Assembly (NCBI RefSeq): GCF_003626975.1
Contig: NZ_CP032616.1
Coordinates: forward strand, 4,874,001 to 4,938,000
Direction: 5' to 3'
DNA length: 64,000 nucleotides
Source: Pseudomonas sp. DY-1
Lineage (GTDB): Bacteria > Pseudomonadota > Gammaproteobacteria > Pseudomonadales > Pseudomonadaceae
Part shown: positions 21,282 through 30,700 of the stretch, in pieces
Layout of the letters: each line of letters starts with the position of its first letter
Position numbering within the stretch: the stretch's first letter is position 1
Position numbers and translations under genes: made by a program
The notes under the pieces: model-generated
What the model was told of the DNA's origin: nothing
Seen by the model: only the letters and a program-made list of their open reading frames with translations
The model's database searches: none

Positions 21282-21402
21282 GATAAATTTCGCCGCCTTT
21301 CAAGCCCGGCCACATACCGGGTGCGCTGCCCCTGCCAGAGTGGGGCTTCGCGGTCGGCTCCCCGCCGACCAGTCGCTATCCTGACCCCTACGAGGAAAGC
21401 CG

Positions 21403-21774
21403 GTGGTCAAGAAAGCTTCGTCCTTTGCCGCCCTGGGCGGCCTGGTGTACTCCACCGACAGCGGCCGGCATTGTCCGGATTGCCGCCAACCCATCGATGC
21501 GTGCATCTGCAAGCAAGCCGTCGTGCCTGCTGGCGATGGCATTGCCCGCGTGCGCCGTGAAACCAAGGGTCGTGGCGGCAAGACCGTCACCTCCGTCAGC
21601 GGCGTGCCGCTGGCCGAGGACGCCCTGAAGGAGTTGGCTACCGCGCTCAAGCGTCGCTGCGGGACGGGTGGAGCCTTGAAGGACGGCGTGATCGAGATCC
21701 AGGGCGACCACGTGGACCTGTTGCTTGAAGAACTCGCCAAGCGCGGCTTCAAGGCCAAGAAATCCGGCGGCTGA
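21403..21774 (+). CDS. SUI1/YciH-family translation initiation factor
   Basis: 123 residues. The C-terminal SUI1/eIF1 domain (about 45-120, GRGGKTVTSVSGVPL, KRRCGTGGALKDGVIEIQGDHVDLL) is intact. The N-terminus contains a zinc-finger-like CPDCRQPIDACIC. GTG start at 21403 preceded by GAGGAAA. E. coli YciH influences initiation fidelity on the ribosome, but the cellular role in bacteria is not settled. It precedes speA by 130 nt, as in PAO1. Confidence 0.93.
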   Translation: MVKKASSFAALGGLVYSTDSGRHCPDCRQPIDACICKQAVVPAGDGIARVRRETKGRGGKTVTSVSGVPLAEDALKELATALKRRCGTGGALKDGVIEIQGDHVDLLLEELAKRGFKAKKSGG

Positions 21775-21904
21775 GCCACGGCTTTCTAAACTGACCGTCA
21801 GAGCAGCGGTCAACACTCCAACGTCACACGACCGAATTAACCTGTCCAAGCCCCCGGCATGATCCGGCGGGCATGGCGCTTTTCTATCCCATAGGGGGAA
21901 ACCG

Positions 21905-23818
21905 ATGTCTGCACGACGCACGCGCAAGGACGATGGCACCAGCTGGACCGTGGCCGACAGCCGCAGTGTCTATGGTATTCGCCATTGGGGGGCCGGCTAT
22001 TTCGCAATCAACGAAGCGGGCCGCGTCGAAGTGCGCCCGCGTGGAGCCGGCAGCGAGCCGGTGGACTTCTACGACATCGTCGGCGACCTGCGCGAAGCGG
22101 GCCTGTCCCTGCCGCTGCTGGTGCGTTTCCCGGATATCCTGCAGGACCGCGTGCGCCAACTGACCGGAGCGTTCGATGCCAACATCGAGCGCCTGGAATA
22201 TCAGAGCCGCTACACCGCCCTGTACCCGATCAAGGTCAACCAGCAGGAAGCGGTGGTGGAAAACATCATCGCTACCCAGAACGTTTCCATCGGCCTTGAG
22301 GCAGGCTCCAAGCCCGAGCTGCTGGCCGTACTGGCACTGGCGCCCAAGGGCGGCACCATCGTCTGCAACGGCTACAAGGACCGAGAGTTCATTCGTCTCG
22401 CGTTGATGGGCCAGAAGCTCGGCCACAACGTCTTCATCGTCATCGAGAAGGAAGCCGAGGTGGAGTACGTCATCGACGTCGCCGCCGAGCTCAAGGTCGC
22501 GCCTCAGGTGGGCCTGCGCGTGCGGCTGTCGTCCCTGGCCTCGTCCAAGTGGGCCGACACCGGTGGCGAGAAATCCAAGTTCGGTCTTTCCGCCGCGCAG
22601 ATCCTTTCGGTGGTGGAACGCTTCCGCAAGGCCGGCCTGGACCAGGGCGTGCGCCTGCTGCACTTCCACATGGGCTCGCAGATCGCCAACCTCGCCGACT
22701 ACCAGCACGGTTTCAAGGAAGCCATCCGTTACTACGCGGAGCTGCGCAACCTCGGCCTGCCGGTCGACCACATCGACGTCGGCGGTGGCCTCGGCGTGGA
22801 CTACGACGGCACCCACTCGCGCAACGCCAGCTCCATCAACTACGACATGGACGATTACGCCGGCGTGGTGGTGGGCATGCTCAAGGAGTTCTGCGACGCC
22901 CAGGGCCTGCCGCACCCGCATATCTTCTCCGAGAGCGGCCGCGCCATGACTGCGCACCACGCCGTGCTGGTGATGCAGGTGACCGACGTCGAGCGCCACA
23001 ATGACGCCGTGCCGCAAATCGACAACGCTGCCGAACAGCCGGAGATCGTGCGCTGGCTGATGGACATGCTCGGCCCAACCGATGCCGAGATGGTCACCGA
23101 GACCTACTGGCGTGCCACTCACTACATGGGGGATGCTGCTACTCAGTACGCCGAGGGCAAACTGACCCTCGCCGAGAAGGCCCTCGCCGAGCAGACCTAC
23201 TTCGCCATCTGCCGTCGCCTGCACAATCAGCTCAAGGCGCGCCAGCGTTCCCATCGCCAGGTGCTCGACGAGCTGAACGACAAGCTCGCGGAGAAGTACA
23301 TCTGCAACTTCTCGGTGTTCCAGAGCCTGCCGGACACCTGGGCTATCGGCCAGGTACTGCCGATCATCCCGCTGCATCGCCTTGACGAGGAACCGCTGCG
23401 CCGCGCTGTGCTGCAGGACCTGACCTGCGACTCCGACGGCAAGATCAACCAGTACGTCGACGAGCAGAGCATCGAGACCAGCATGCCGGTGCATGACGTG
23501 CGCGAAGGCGAGGACTACCTGCTGGGCGTATTCCTGGTGGGCGCCTACCAGGAAATCCTCGGCGACATGCACAACCTGTTCGGCGACACCGACTCGGTGA
23601 ACGTCTACCAGCACGACGACGGCAGCGTTTACCACGCCGGTATCGAAACCCATGACACCATCGAAGACATGTTGCGCTACGTGCACCTGTCGCCCGAGGA
23701 GTTGATGGCCCTGTATCGCGACAAGGTATCCAGCGCCAAGCTGAGCCCACGCGAGCGTACCCAGTACGTTGACGCCCTGCGTCTGGGGCTGACCCGCTCC
23801 TCCTATCTGTCTTCCTGA
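21905..23818 (+). CDS. speA: Biosynthetic arginine decarboxylase
   Basis: PLP-dependent decarboxylation of arginine to agmatine, entry to putrescine and spermidine synthesis. The 637-residue fold-III enzyme has the PLP Schiff-base lysine K110 in [13 protein letters not shown], the Gly-rich phosphate-binding stretch [27 protein letters not shown], and a C-terminal domain with catalytic Cys in [10 protein letters not shown]. Full family length. ATG at 21905 preceded by AGGGGGAAACCG. A strong terminator follows at 23907. Confidence 0.97.
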   Translation: MSARRTRKDDGTSWTVADSRSVYGIRHWGAGYFAINEAGRVEVRPRGAGSEPVDFYDIVGDLREAGLSLPLLVRFPDILQDRVRQLTGAFDANIERLEYQSRYTALYPIKVNQQEAVVENIIATQNVSIGLEAGSKPELLAVLALAPKGGTIVCNGYKDREFIRLALMGQKLGHNVFIVIEKEAEVEYVIDVAAELKVAPQVGLRVRLSSLASSKWADTGGEKSKFGLSAAQILSVVERFRKAGLDQGVRLLHFHMGSQIANLADYQHGFKEAIRYYAELRNLGLPVDHIDVGGGLGVDYDGTHSRNASSINYDMDDYAGVVVGMLKEFCDAQGLPHPHIFSESGRAMTAHHAVLVMQVTDVERHNDAVPQIDNAAEQPEIVRWLMDMLGPTDAEMVTETYWRATHYMGDAATQYAEGKLTLAEKALAEQTYFAICRRLHNQLKARQRSHRQVLDELNDKLAEKYICNFSVFQSLPDTWAIGQVLPIIPLHRLDEEPLRRAVLQDLTCDSDGKINQYVDEQSIETSMPVHDVREGEDYLLGVFLVGAYQEILGDMHNLFGDTDSVNVYQHDDGSVYHAGIETHDTIEDMLRYVHLSPEELMALYRDKVSSAKLSPRERTQYVDALRLGLTRSSYLSS

Positions 23819-23906
23819 TAGGTGTGAAGCGACCCGTAGGTTGGTGCAGGGCGAAGCGAAGCCCAACATCTCCGCTGCGCGTCGTGAACAGGCTCACTGA
23901 TGAATG

Positions 23907-23936
23907 AAAAAGCCCGGCTATGTGCCGGGCTTTTTC
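23907..23936 (+). terminator. Rho-independent terminator of speA
   Basis: AAAAAGCCCGGC, loop TATGT, then GCCGGGCTTTTT: a perfect stem with U-run, 88 nt after the speA stop. A REP-like segment containing GGGCGAAGCGAAGCCC lies between. Confidence 0.9.
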
Positions 23937-24038
23937 ATGGACGCCAATCTGCGCACACCCGACAAAACCCCTGGCAAAATTCCCGATCCGGCGCTTTCAT
24001 CCTTGCGAGCATTTCTCAACTTGTCGGGAGCTTTGCCA

Positions 24039-24662
24039 ATGCCACGCGTCCTTCTGCTCGAATGCAGCCCCAATGACCAGGCCTCGCCCGGCGGCCAACT
24101 GGCCCGGGAAATGGCCCGGCGCATCCATCCAAAGGCCGAGGTGATCGTCCGTAACCTGGTGAGTGAACCGCTGCCGCCCCTTTGTGCGGGTTACGCCGAA
24201 GCGGTGGTGGGCAAGTCGGATTGCGCGGACGAGCACTTCGCCATTTCCGAGCAGTTGATCGGCGAGCTGGAGCGCAGCCATTACCTGCTGATCTCCACAC
24301 CGATGCACAACTACATGGTGCCGGCGGCGCTGAAACTCTGGCTGGATTACGTCGTGCGCATCCGTCGCACCTTCGAGATCCATAACGGCCAGCGCGAGGG
24401 TTTGCTGGAGGACCGGCCAACTTTCGTGGTGTTGAGTTCCGGCGGGCACTACCTGGGCGCCAAGGCCAAGCAGATGGATTTCCTCTCGCCCTACCTGCGC
24501 CATGTGCTGGGCATCATCGGCCTGCACCATGTGGAGTACATCCACCTGCAGGGCCTGGCCGACGGCGACGAAGCGGTGGCCGCTGCCCTGCAGCAAGCGC
24601 GGGAGCGCCTTTCGTTCAATCCGGTCTTCGCCCCCGAACCCTTCCCGGATGTGGTGCTGTAG
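24039..24662 (+). CDS. Flavodoxin-fold NAD(P)H:quinone/azo oxidoreductase (AcpD-like)
   Basis: 207 residues of the FMN-dependent NADH-azoreductase/NAD(P)H-quinone reductase superfamily. The N-terminal MPRVLLLECSPN carries the FMN phosphate-binding loop; PMHNYMVPAALKLWLDYVVRI is the typical active-site segment; VVLSSGGHY and the C-terminal HHVEYIHLQGLA fit the family. It likely performs two-electron reduction of quinones or xenobiotics. The start at 24039 avoids running back through the speA terminator. It ends 59 nt before the convergent DUF2214 gene. Confidence 0.87.
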   Translation: MPRVLLLECSPNDQASPGGQLAREMARRIHPKAEVIVRNLVSEPLPPLCAGYAEAVVGKSDCADEHFAISEQLIGELERSHYLLISTPMHNYMVPAALKLWLDYVVRIRRTFEIHNGQREGLLEDRPTFVVLSSGGHYLGAKAKQMDFLSPYLRHVLGIIGLHHVEYIHLQGLADGDEAVAAALQQARERLSFNPVFAPEPFPDVVL

Positions 24663-24721
24663 GGGCGGAGACGCCACTCACCTCCAGCGCACCCTGCGGG
24701 GAGCCAGGCGCCGCATCAGCC

Positions 24722-25180
24722 TCAGTTGCCGATCACGCCATAGCCGCGCGCCATCAGCACCGCGAACAGCGGCATCAGCAGCGCCAGCAACAGCTCCAGG
24801 CGGATAACCATGATCACCGCCTTGGCCTTGCCGGGGCTGACCTCAGGTACCTGGCCGGCTTTCAGTGCATTGCGCCAGTTGAGGAAAACGAAAGTGGGGA
24901 AGCCTGAAAGCAGGGCGATCAGTGCGAACAGGCCCATCTTCGCGTGAAACATCGAGTTGTTCAGGTAGTAGTCCACGCCCTTGTCGTACCAGAAAACCCG
25001 CGCCAGGCCGGTGACCAGCACTGCGCCGGCGGCCACGCCATAGGTCATGTCGACGCGCACCAGGCTGCGGGCGCGCTCCAGGTCGAGCGGCAACTTGAAC
25101 AGACGGTGCTCCAGGGTGAGCAGGGCGAACAGCACGAAAATCGACAGGAAATGCAGGTAAGCGGCGACAGCTTGTCCCAT
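24722..25180 (-). CDS. DUF2214 family membrane protein
   Basis: 152 residues with four predicted membrane helices (about 5-23, 45-65, 82-104, 124-147). VTGLARVFWYDKGVDYYLNNSMFHAKMGLFAL carries a conserved histidine and charged residues between helices, as in the DUF2214/CopD-like family. Function unknown; a redox or copper link is a guess. It follows the GGDEF gene by 38 nt on the same strand, so may be the last gene of a MATE-GGDEF-DUF2214 unit. Confidence 0.85.
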   Translation of the reverse strand: MGQAVAAYLHFLSIFVLFALLTLEHRLFKLPLDLERARSLVRVDMTYGVAAGAVLVTGLARVFWYDKGVDYYLNNSMFHAKMGLFALIALLSGFPTFVFLNWRNALKAGQVPEVSPGKAKAVIMVIRLELLLALLMPLFAVLMARGYGVIGN

Positions 25181-25218
25181 GGTTACTCCTCAGGTCATCA
25201 GGTCAGTTGTGGTTATGG

Positions 25219-26256
25219 TCATCCTTGCCGGGCGAGGTACTCCACCCGGTTGCGGCCATTCTGCTTGGCCAGGTACAGCCCGCGGTCGGCCCGATCCAGC
25301 ACGTTGGCCTGGGTGTCACCGGCCTGCACCAGGGTTGCGCCGAAGCTGGCGGTCTGCGCCAGGGCTAATCCTTCCAGGGCGATGGGGTCCTGCTCGATGG
25401 CGCGGCGGAGGCGCTCGGCCACCTGCATCAGTTCCGCCTCTTCGTGCACGGCCACCAGGGCGACGAACTCTTCGCCTCCCAGGCGTGCCAGTAGGTCCTG
25501 GGGGCGCAGCGCCGCGCTCATGCGTCGGGCGCTTTCCCATAGCACCTGGTCGCCAGCGGCGTGGCCATGCTGGTCATTTACCTTCTTGAAGTGGTCCAGG
25601 TCGCAGTAGATCACGCCCAGACGCAGATCGCTGCCCAGCAGTTTGGCCTGTTCCAGCGGGAAGAGCTGATTGAAGCCGCTGCGGTTCCACAGCTGGGTCA
25701 GCGGGTCCACCTGGGCCTTGCGCTGCTCACGGTTCACCGCTTCGCGCAGGTGAAGGGTCTGCTGGCTGAGCATGCGCATTTGCAGATAGCCCTGGGCGAG
25801 GGTGGCCAGGTCGTGCAGGCGGGTACGGTCGAAACGGCTGAACGGGCGGGGCGTCGGGTCCAGCAGGCAAAGCGTGCCGATGGGCTGGCCGTCGCTGGAG
25901 TAAATCGGCTGTCCGGCATAGAAACGCAGGTAAGGCGGGCCAAGCACCAGCGGATTGTCCGCAAAGCGGGGGTCGCGCCGGGCATCTTCCACCAGTAGCA
26001 GGTCGTCCTGGAGAATCGCGTGGCCGCAGAAGGAAATGTTCCGCGGCGTTTCGCTTGCGTCCAGACCAATGCGGGCCTTGAACCACTGGCGGTCGCGGTC
26101 GATCAGGCTGATCAGCACAGTGGCCACGTTGAACAGGTCGCGGGTCAGGCGTACCAAGGTGTCCAGGTAGTGTTCGGCGGGCGTGTCGAGCACTTCCAGG
26201 TTCTGCAGGGCCAGCAAACGGCGTTTTTCGTCGGGGTGGCATGGGGCGGCCAGCAT
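25219..26256 (-). CDS. GAF-GGDEF diguanylate cyclase
   Basis: 345 residues. An N-terminal GAF domain (about 10-165; LDRDRQWFKARIGLD, FCGHAI, YAGQPI are the usual GAF features of this subfamily) is joined by a helix (QQTLHLREAVNREQRK) to a GGDEF domain with RLGGEEFVALV and an RPQD I-site. It is predicted to be active and feedback-inhibited, soluble, with a small-molecule or redox input through GAF. It starts 12 nt after the MATE gene, consistent with one operon. Confidence 0.93.
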   Translation of the reverse strand: MLAAPCHPDEKRRLLALQNLEVLDTPAEHYLDTLVRLTRDLFNVATVLISLIDRDRQWFKARIGLDASETPRNISFCGHAILQDDLLLVEDARRDPRFADNPLVLGPPYLRFYAGQPIYSSDGQPIGTLCLLDPTPRPFSRFDRTRLHDLATLAQGYLQMRMLSQQTLHLREAVNREQRKAQVDPLTQLWNRSGFNQLFPLEQAKLLGSDLRLGVIYCDLDHFKKVNDQHGHAAGDQVLWESARRMSAALRPQDLLARLGGEEFVALVAVHEEAELMQVAERLRRAIEQDPIALEGLALAQTASFGATLVQAGDTQANVLDRADRGLYLAKQNGRNRVEYLARQG

Positions 26257-26268
26257 GTCTTCTTCTCC

Positions 26269-27618
26269 TTATCCATGAGGGCGGGCGAACCAAGCGTCGT
26301 GCTTCTGCAGACGCCAGGCAGCGGCGCCGAGGCTGACCCCGCGTAACGCCATGAAGGCGAGGAAGGCCAGCCAGAGTCCGTGGTTGCCGAGAAACTGTAG
26401 CCCCCAACCCAACGGCAGGCTAAGGGTGACTGCCAGCAGCATGGCGTCGCGCATTTCGCGAGCTCGCGTGGCACCGATGAAAAGACCGTCCAGCAGGTAG
26501 CTCCAGACCGCGATCAGCGGCAACAGCGCCAGGTAGGGCAGGTAGGTGTGCGCGACTTCCCGTACTGCCGCGATATCGCTCTGCATGTCGATGAACAACC
26601 CGCCAGCGACGGCGAAGAACAGCACGAAGGCCAGGCTTGCCAGCAGCGACCAGCCGCCGGCCACCAGCAACGAACGGCGCAATGCCGGGCGATCACCGGC
26701 GCCGATGGCGTGGCCGCACAGGGCCTCGACCGCGTGAGCCAGGCCATCCAGGGCGTAAGCGGTGACCAGCAGGCCGTTGAGCAGCAGGGCGTTTGCCGCC
26801 ACCGTGGCATCGCCCATCCGCGTGCCCTGCACGGTCAGCAGGAAGAACACCAGCTGCAGCGCCAGGGAGCGGATGAAAATGTCGCGGTTCACCGCCAGCA
26901 GTGGCCGCCAGTTGCGCCACAGCTTCAGCGCAGGCCAGCCGATGCGTCCGGGATAACGCAGCAGGGCGCCGCGAGTAAGCGCAAGCCCGATCAGCGCGCC
27001 GCTCCATTCGGCGATCACTGCCGCCCGTGCCGCGCCGGCTACACCCCAGTCCAGACCGAGGACGAACCACAGCGCCAGGGCGATGTTGGCGAGGTTGGTT
27101 CCCAGCAGGATGGCCAGCGGCGCGCGGGCGTTCTGGGTGCCGAGGAACCAGCCGACCAGGGCATAGTTGGCCAGCGCCGCCGGAAGACCGAGCAGGCGCA
27201 GGTGGAAGAACTCGCGGGTCAGCGTGTCCAGCTCGGTGGATGGGTTCATCAACTTCAGGGCCAGGTCGCTGAAGGGCACCGCCAGCAGGCCCAGCAGCAG
27301 CGCCAGCCCTAGCGCCAGGCCCAGCCCCTGCAGCAACACCTGGCGCAAGGTGCCACCGTCCGCACGGCCGGCGGCCTGGGCGGCGAACCCGGTGGTGCCC
27401 ATGCGCAGGAAGCCCAGCACGCCGAGCAGCAGCATGTACAACGTGCTGCCCACTGCCACTGCGGCCAACTGGTGGGCGTGGGGCAGGTGGCCAACCACTG
27501 TGCTGTCCACCAGGGCGACCAGGGGCACAGAAATGTTCGAGAGGATCATCGGGGCAGCCAGTGCCCAGACTTTTCGATGGGTCGGGGTGTGCCGCCAGGC
27601 GTCGAGGAACAGGCTCAT
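26269..27618 (-). CDS. MATE-family efflux transporter (DinF-like)
   Basis: 449 residues with about twelve hydrophobic helices in two pseudo-symmetric halves (MatE domains about 18-175 and 235-395). The N-terminal KVWALAAPMILSNISVPLVALVDSTVVGHL is the characteristic helix 1-2 signature of the DinF branch of MATE cation-coupled exporters. Substrate unknown. First gene of the likely operon with the GAF-GGDEF protein; diverges from the alpha-2-macroglobulin gene over 141 nt. Confidence 0.93.
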   Translation of the reverse strand: MSLFLDAWRHTPTHRKVWALAAPMILSNISVPLVALVDSTVVGHLPHAHQLAAVAVGSTLYMLLLGVLGFLRMGTTGFAAQAAGRADGGTLRQVLLQGLGLALGLALLLGLLAVPFSDLALKLMNPSTELDTLTREFFHLRLLGLPAALANYALVGWFLGTQNARAPLAILLGTNLANIALALWFVLGLDWGVAGAARAAVIAEWSGALIGLALTRGALLRYPGRIGWPALKLWRNWRPLLAVNRDIFIRSLALQLVFFLLTVQGTRMGDATVAANALLLNGLLVTAYALDGLAHAVEALCGHAIGAGDRPALRRSLLVAGGWSLLASLAFVLFFAVAGGLFIDMQSDIAAVREVAHTYLPYLALLPLIAVWSYLLDGLFIGATRAREMRDAMLLAVTLSLPLGWGLQFLGNHGLWLAFLAFMALRGVSLGAAAWRLQKHDAWFARPHG

Positions 27619-27759
27619 GCAGGGCTCCAGTCAGGCCGCGCAGTATAGCGGCGCGACGTTTCGTGAGGCGCATCGCTCCTGCCGTCATCCGGATGCCACC
27701 GGAGCGCCGGGCTGGTCTATAGTTCGCCGCCTATACGCACTCCCCATCGAGAGCCTGCC

Positions 27760-30700
27760 ATGCCGAAGAAAGGACTACTTCTGGCCGTGGTGCTGAGCCT
27801 GCTCAGCGCCTGCGATTCCTCCACCCCCGAGCAAGCGGCGAGCAAGTCGCCACCTGCCGAAATCGAGCAGGCAGCGCGCCCGGCCGTCGACACCGCGGCC
27901 CTGGCCAAGCGCTACGCCGGCCGTGAGCTGAAAGTGATCGATGTGTCCGAAGTGCAGCTCGACGGCGCCAGTGCGCTGTCGGTGACCTTCTCTGTGCCGC
28001 TGGACCCGGAGCAGACGTTCGCCGAGCGCCTGCACCTGGTGGACAGCAAGGACGGCAAGGTGGACGGCGCCTGGGAGCTCTCCGACAACCTGATGGAGCT
28101 GCGCCTGCGTCACCTGGAGCCCAAGCGCAAGCTGGTGCTGACCATCGACCCCGGCCTGCGTGCGGTGAACGACGCGCGTCTCGCCGACGAACACATCACC
28201 CGCCTGGAAACCCGCGACCTGCAAGCGACCGTCGGCTTCGCCAGCCGTGGTTCGCTGCTGCCCACGCGCCTCGCCGAAGGCCTGCCGGTGATCGCGCTGA
28301 ACGTCGACAAGGTGGATGTGGACTTCTTCCGCGTGAAGTCCGAATCCCTGCCGGGCTTCCTCGCCCGCTGGGGCAAGCGCGGCGCCCTGGACGTGTGGGA
28401 GGCTCGCGAGCTGCTGAAGATGGCCGACCTGGTCTACTCCGGTCGCTTCGATCTCAAGCCCGCGCGCAATACACGCGAGACCCTGCTGCTACCCATCGCC
28501 AACCTCGAGCCGATGAAGCAACCGGGTGTCTACCTGGCGGTGATGAAAGAGTCAGGCAGCTACGCCTATTCCAACCCGGCGACGCTTTTCACCCTGAGTG
28601 ACATCGGCCTTTCCGCCCACCGCTACAGCGACCGCCTGGATGTTTTCACCCAGGCCCTGGAAGGTGGCGCCGCGCAAGCCGATATCGCCCTGGAGCTGCT
28701 GGACGGCGAGGGGCGCGTGCTGGCCGAAGGCAAGACCGACGGCAAGGGTCACGCCGAAATCCCCCTGGCGCCCAAGGCCGAGGTACTGATCGCCCGCAAG
28801 GACGAGCAGACCAGCTTGTTGCGCCTGTCCGCACCCGCGCTGGATCTGGCCGAGTTCGACATCGCCGGTCCGGCCAGCCACGCCCTGCAGTTCTTCGTCT
28901 TCGGCCCGCGCGACCTCTATCGTCCGGGTGAGACCGTGCTGCTCAATGCGCTGCTGCGCGATGCCGATGGCCGGGCGGTGAAGGACCAGCCCGTCACCGT
29001 CGAAGTACGCCGCCCCGATGAACAGGTCAGCCGCCGCTTCGTCTGGGAAGCCGGAGAGGGCGGTTTCTACCAGTACCAGTTGCCGCTCGCCGCCGAGGCG
29101 CCTACCGGTCGCTGGCAACTGTTGTTCGACCTGGGCGATGGCAAGCCGCAGCTCTACGAATTCCTCGTGGAAGACTTCCTGCCTGAGCGCATGGCGCTGG
29201 AACTCAAGGGCAGCGACCAGCCCTTCGCGCCCACTGATAATGCCCGCTTCCAGGTCAGTGGCCGCTACCTCTATGGCGCGCCGGCCTCGGGCAACCGCCT
29301 GACTGGCCAGCTCTATGTGCGACCGCTGCGCGAAGCGGTGAAGGCGCTGCCCGGCTACCAGTTCGGATCGGTGACCGAGGGCGAACTGGCGCAGGACATC
29401 GAGGTGGACGAAACCCAGCTCGATGCCGACGGCAAGACCGAACTGAGCATCGACACCCGCTGGGCCGAGGCCAAATCGCCCTTGCAACTGATCCTCCAGG
29501 CCAGCCTGCAGGAATCCGGCGGCCGCCCGATCACCCGTCGCCTGGTGCAGCCTGTGTGGCCGGCCGATCGCCTGCCGGGCGTGCGTGCATTGTTCGATGG
29601 TGAGGAGACCGATGCCGACAGCGTGGCCGAGTTCGAGCTACTGGTCGCCGACCCCGAAGGCAACAAACTGGCCGCCGACAACGTCAAGGTGCGCCTGGTG
29701 CGCGAGCGTCGCGACTACTACTGGAACTACTCCGAGAGCGACGGCTGGACCTACCACTACAACGAGAAGTACCTGAACCTCTCCGAAGAGCAGGTGCAGG
29801 TAGCGGCCGGCGGTACTGCGAAGGTCAGCTTCCCGGTGGAGTGGGGCCCCTATCGCGTGGAGGTGGAAGACCCGGCCACCGGTATCACCAGCAGCCTGCG
29901 CTTCTGGGCCGGCTACCGCTGGCAGGACAACGCCGAAGGCGGCGCGGTACGGCCCGACCAGGTGAAACTGGCGCTGGACAAGCCGGGCTATGCCGCTGGA
30001 GACACCGCCAAGGTCACTGTTACGCCGCCCAGCGCGGGTAGCGGTTACCTGTTGGTGGAATCCGCCGAGGGCCCGCTGTGGTGGCAACCCATCGACGTGC
30101 CCGCCGAAGGCAAGAGCTTCGACATTCCGGTCGCCAAGGAGTGGGCGCGCCACGACCTCTATGTCAGCGCCCTGGTGATCCGCCCCGGCGAGCGCAAGGC
30201 CAGTGTCACGCCCAAGCGCGCCGTGGGCCTGCTGCACCTGCCGCTGGAACGGGCACCGCGCAAGCTGGCGCTGACGCTCAGCGCGCCGGAGAAGATGCGG
30301 CCCAAGCAGCCACTGAAGATCCAGGTGCAGGCGAAGAACGCCGATGGCAGCGTGCCGAAGTCGGTGAACGTTCTGGTGGCCGCGGTGGACGTGGGCATCC
30401 TCAATATCACCAGCTATGCCACGCCCGATCCCTTCGCCAGCCTGTTCGGCCGCAAGGCCTACGGCGCCGACCAGCTCGACGTCTACGGCCAACTGATCGA
30501 AGCCGGACAGGGCCGCCTGGCGAGCATGGCCTTCGGTGGCGACGCGGCGCTGGCCGGTGGCGGTAAGCGCCCGCAGACCAGCGTCACCATAGTCGCCCTG
30601 CAGAGTGCGCCGGTCACCCTGGATGATCAGGGGCAGGGCGAAATCAGCGTCGACATTCCCGACTTCAATGGTGAGCTGCGCCTGATGGCCCAGGCCTGGA

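Larger units (their letters stand above)
21063..21402. other. 340-nt intergenic region between NUDIX and SUI1 genes
   Basis: No gene supported. It contains a REP-like palindrome right after the NUDIX stop (21071-21119), a perfect 19-bp palindrome (21263-21281) followed at once by an AT-rich TGATAAATTT, and a small CCCGG/CCGGG hairpin near 21305-21321 in the presumed leader of the SUI1 gene. Confidence 0.6.

Noticed and set aside
21213..21560. Plus-strand frame overlapping the SUI1 gene start
   Set aside because: Arg/Pro-rich frame without ribosome site, overlapping the conserved SUI1-family gene.
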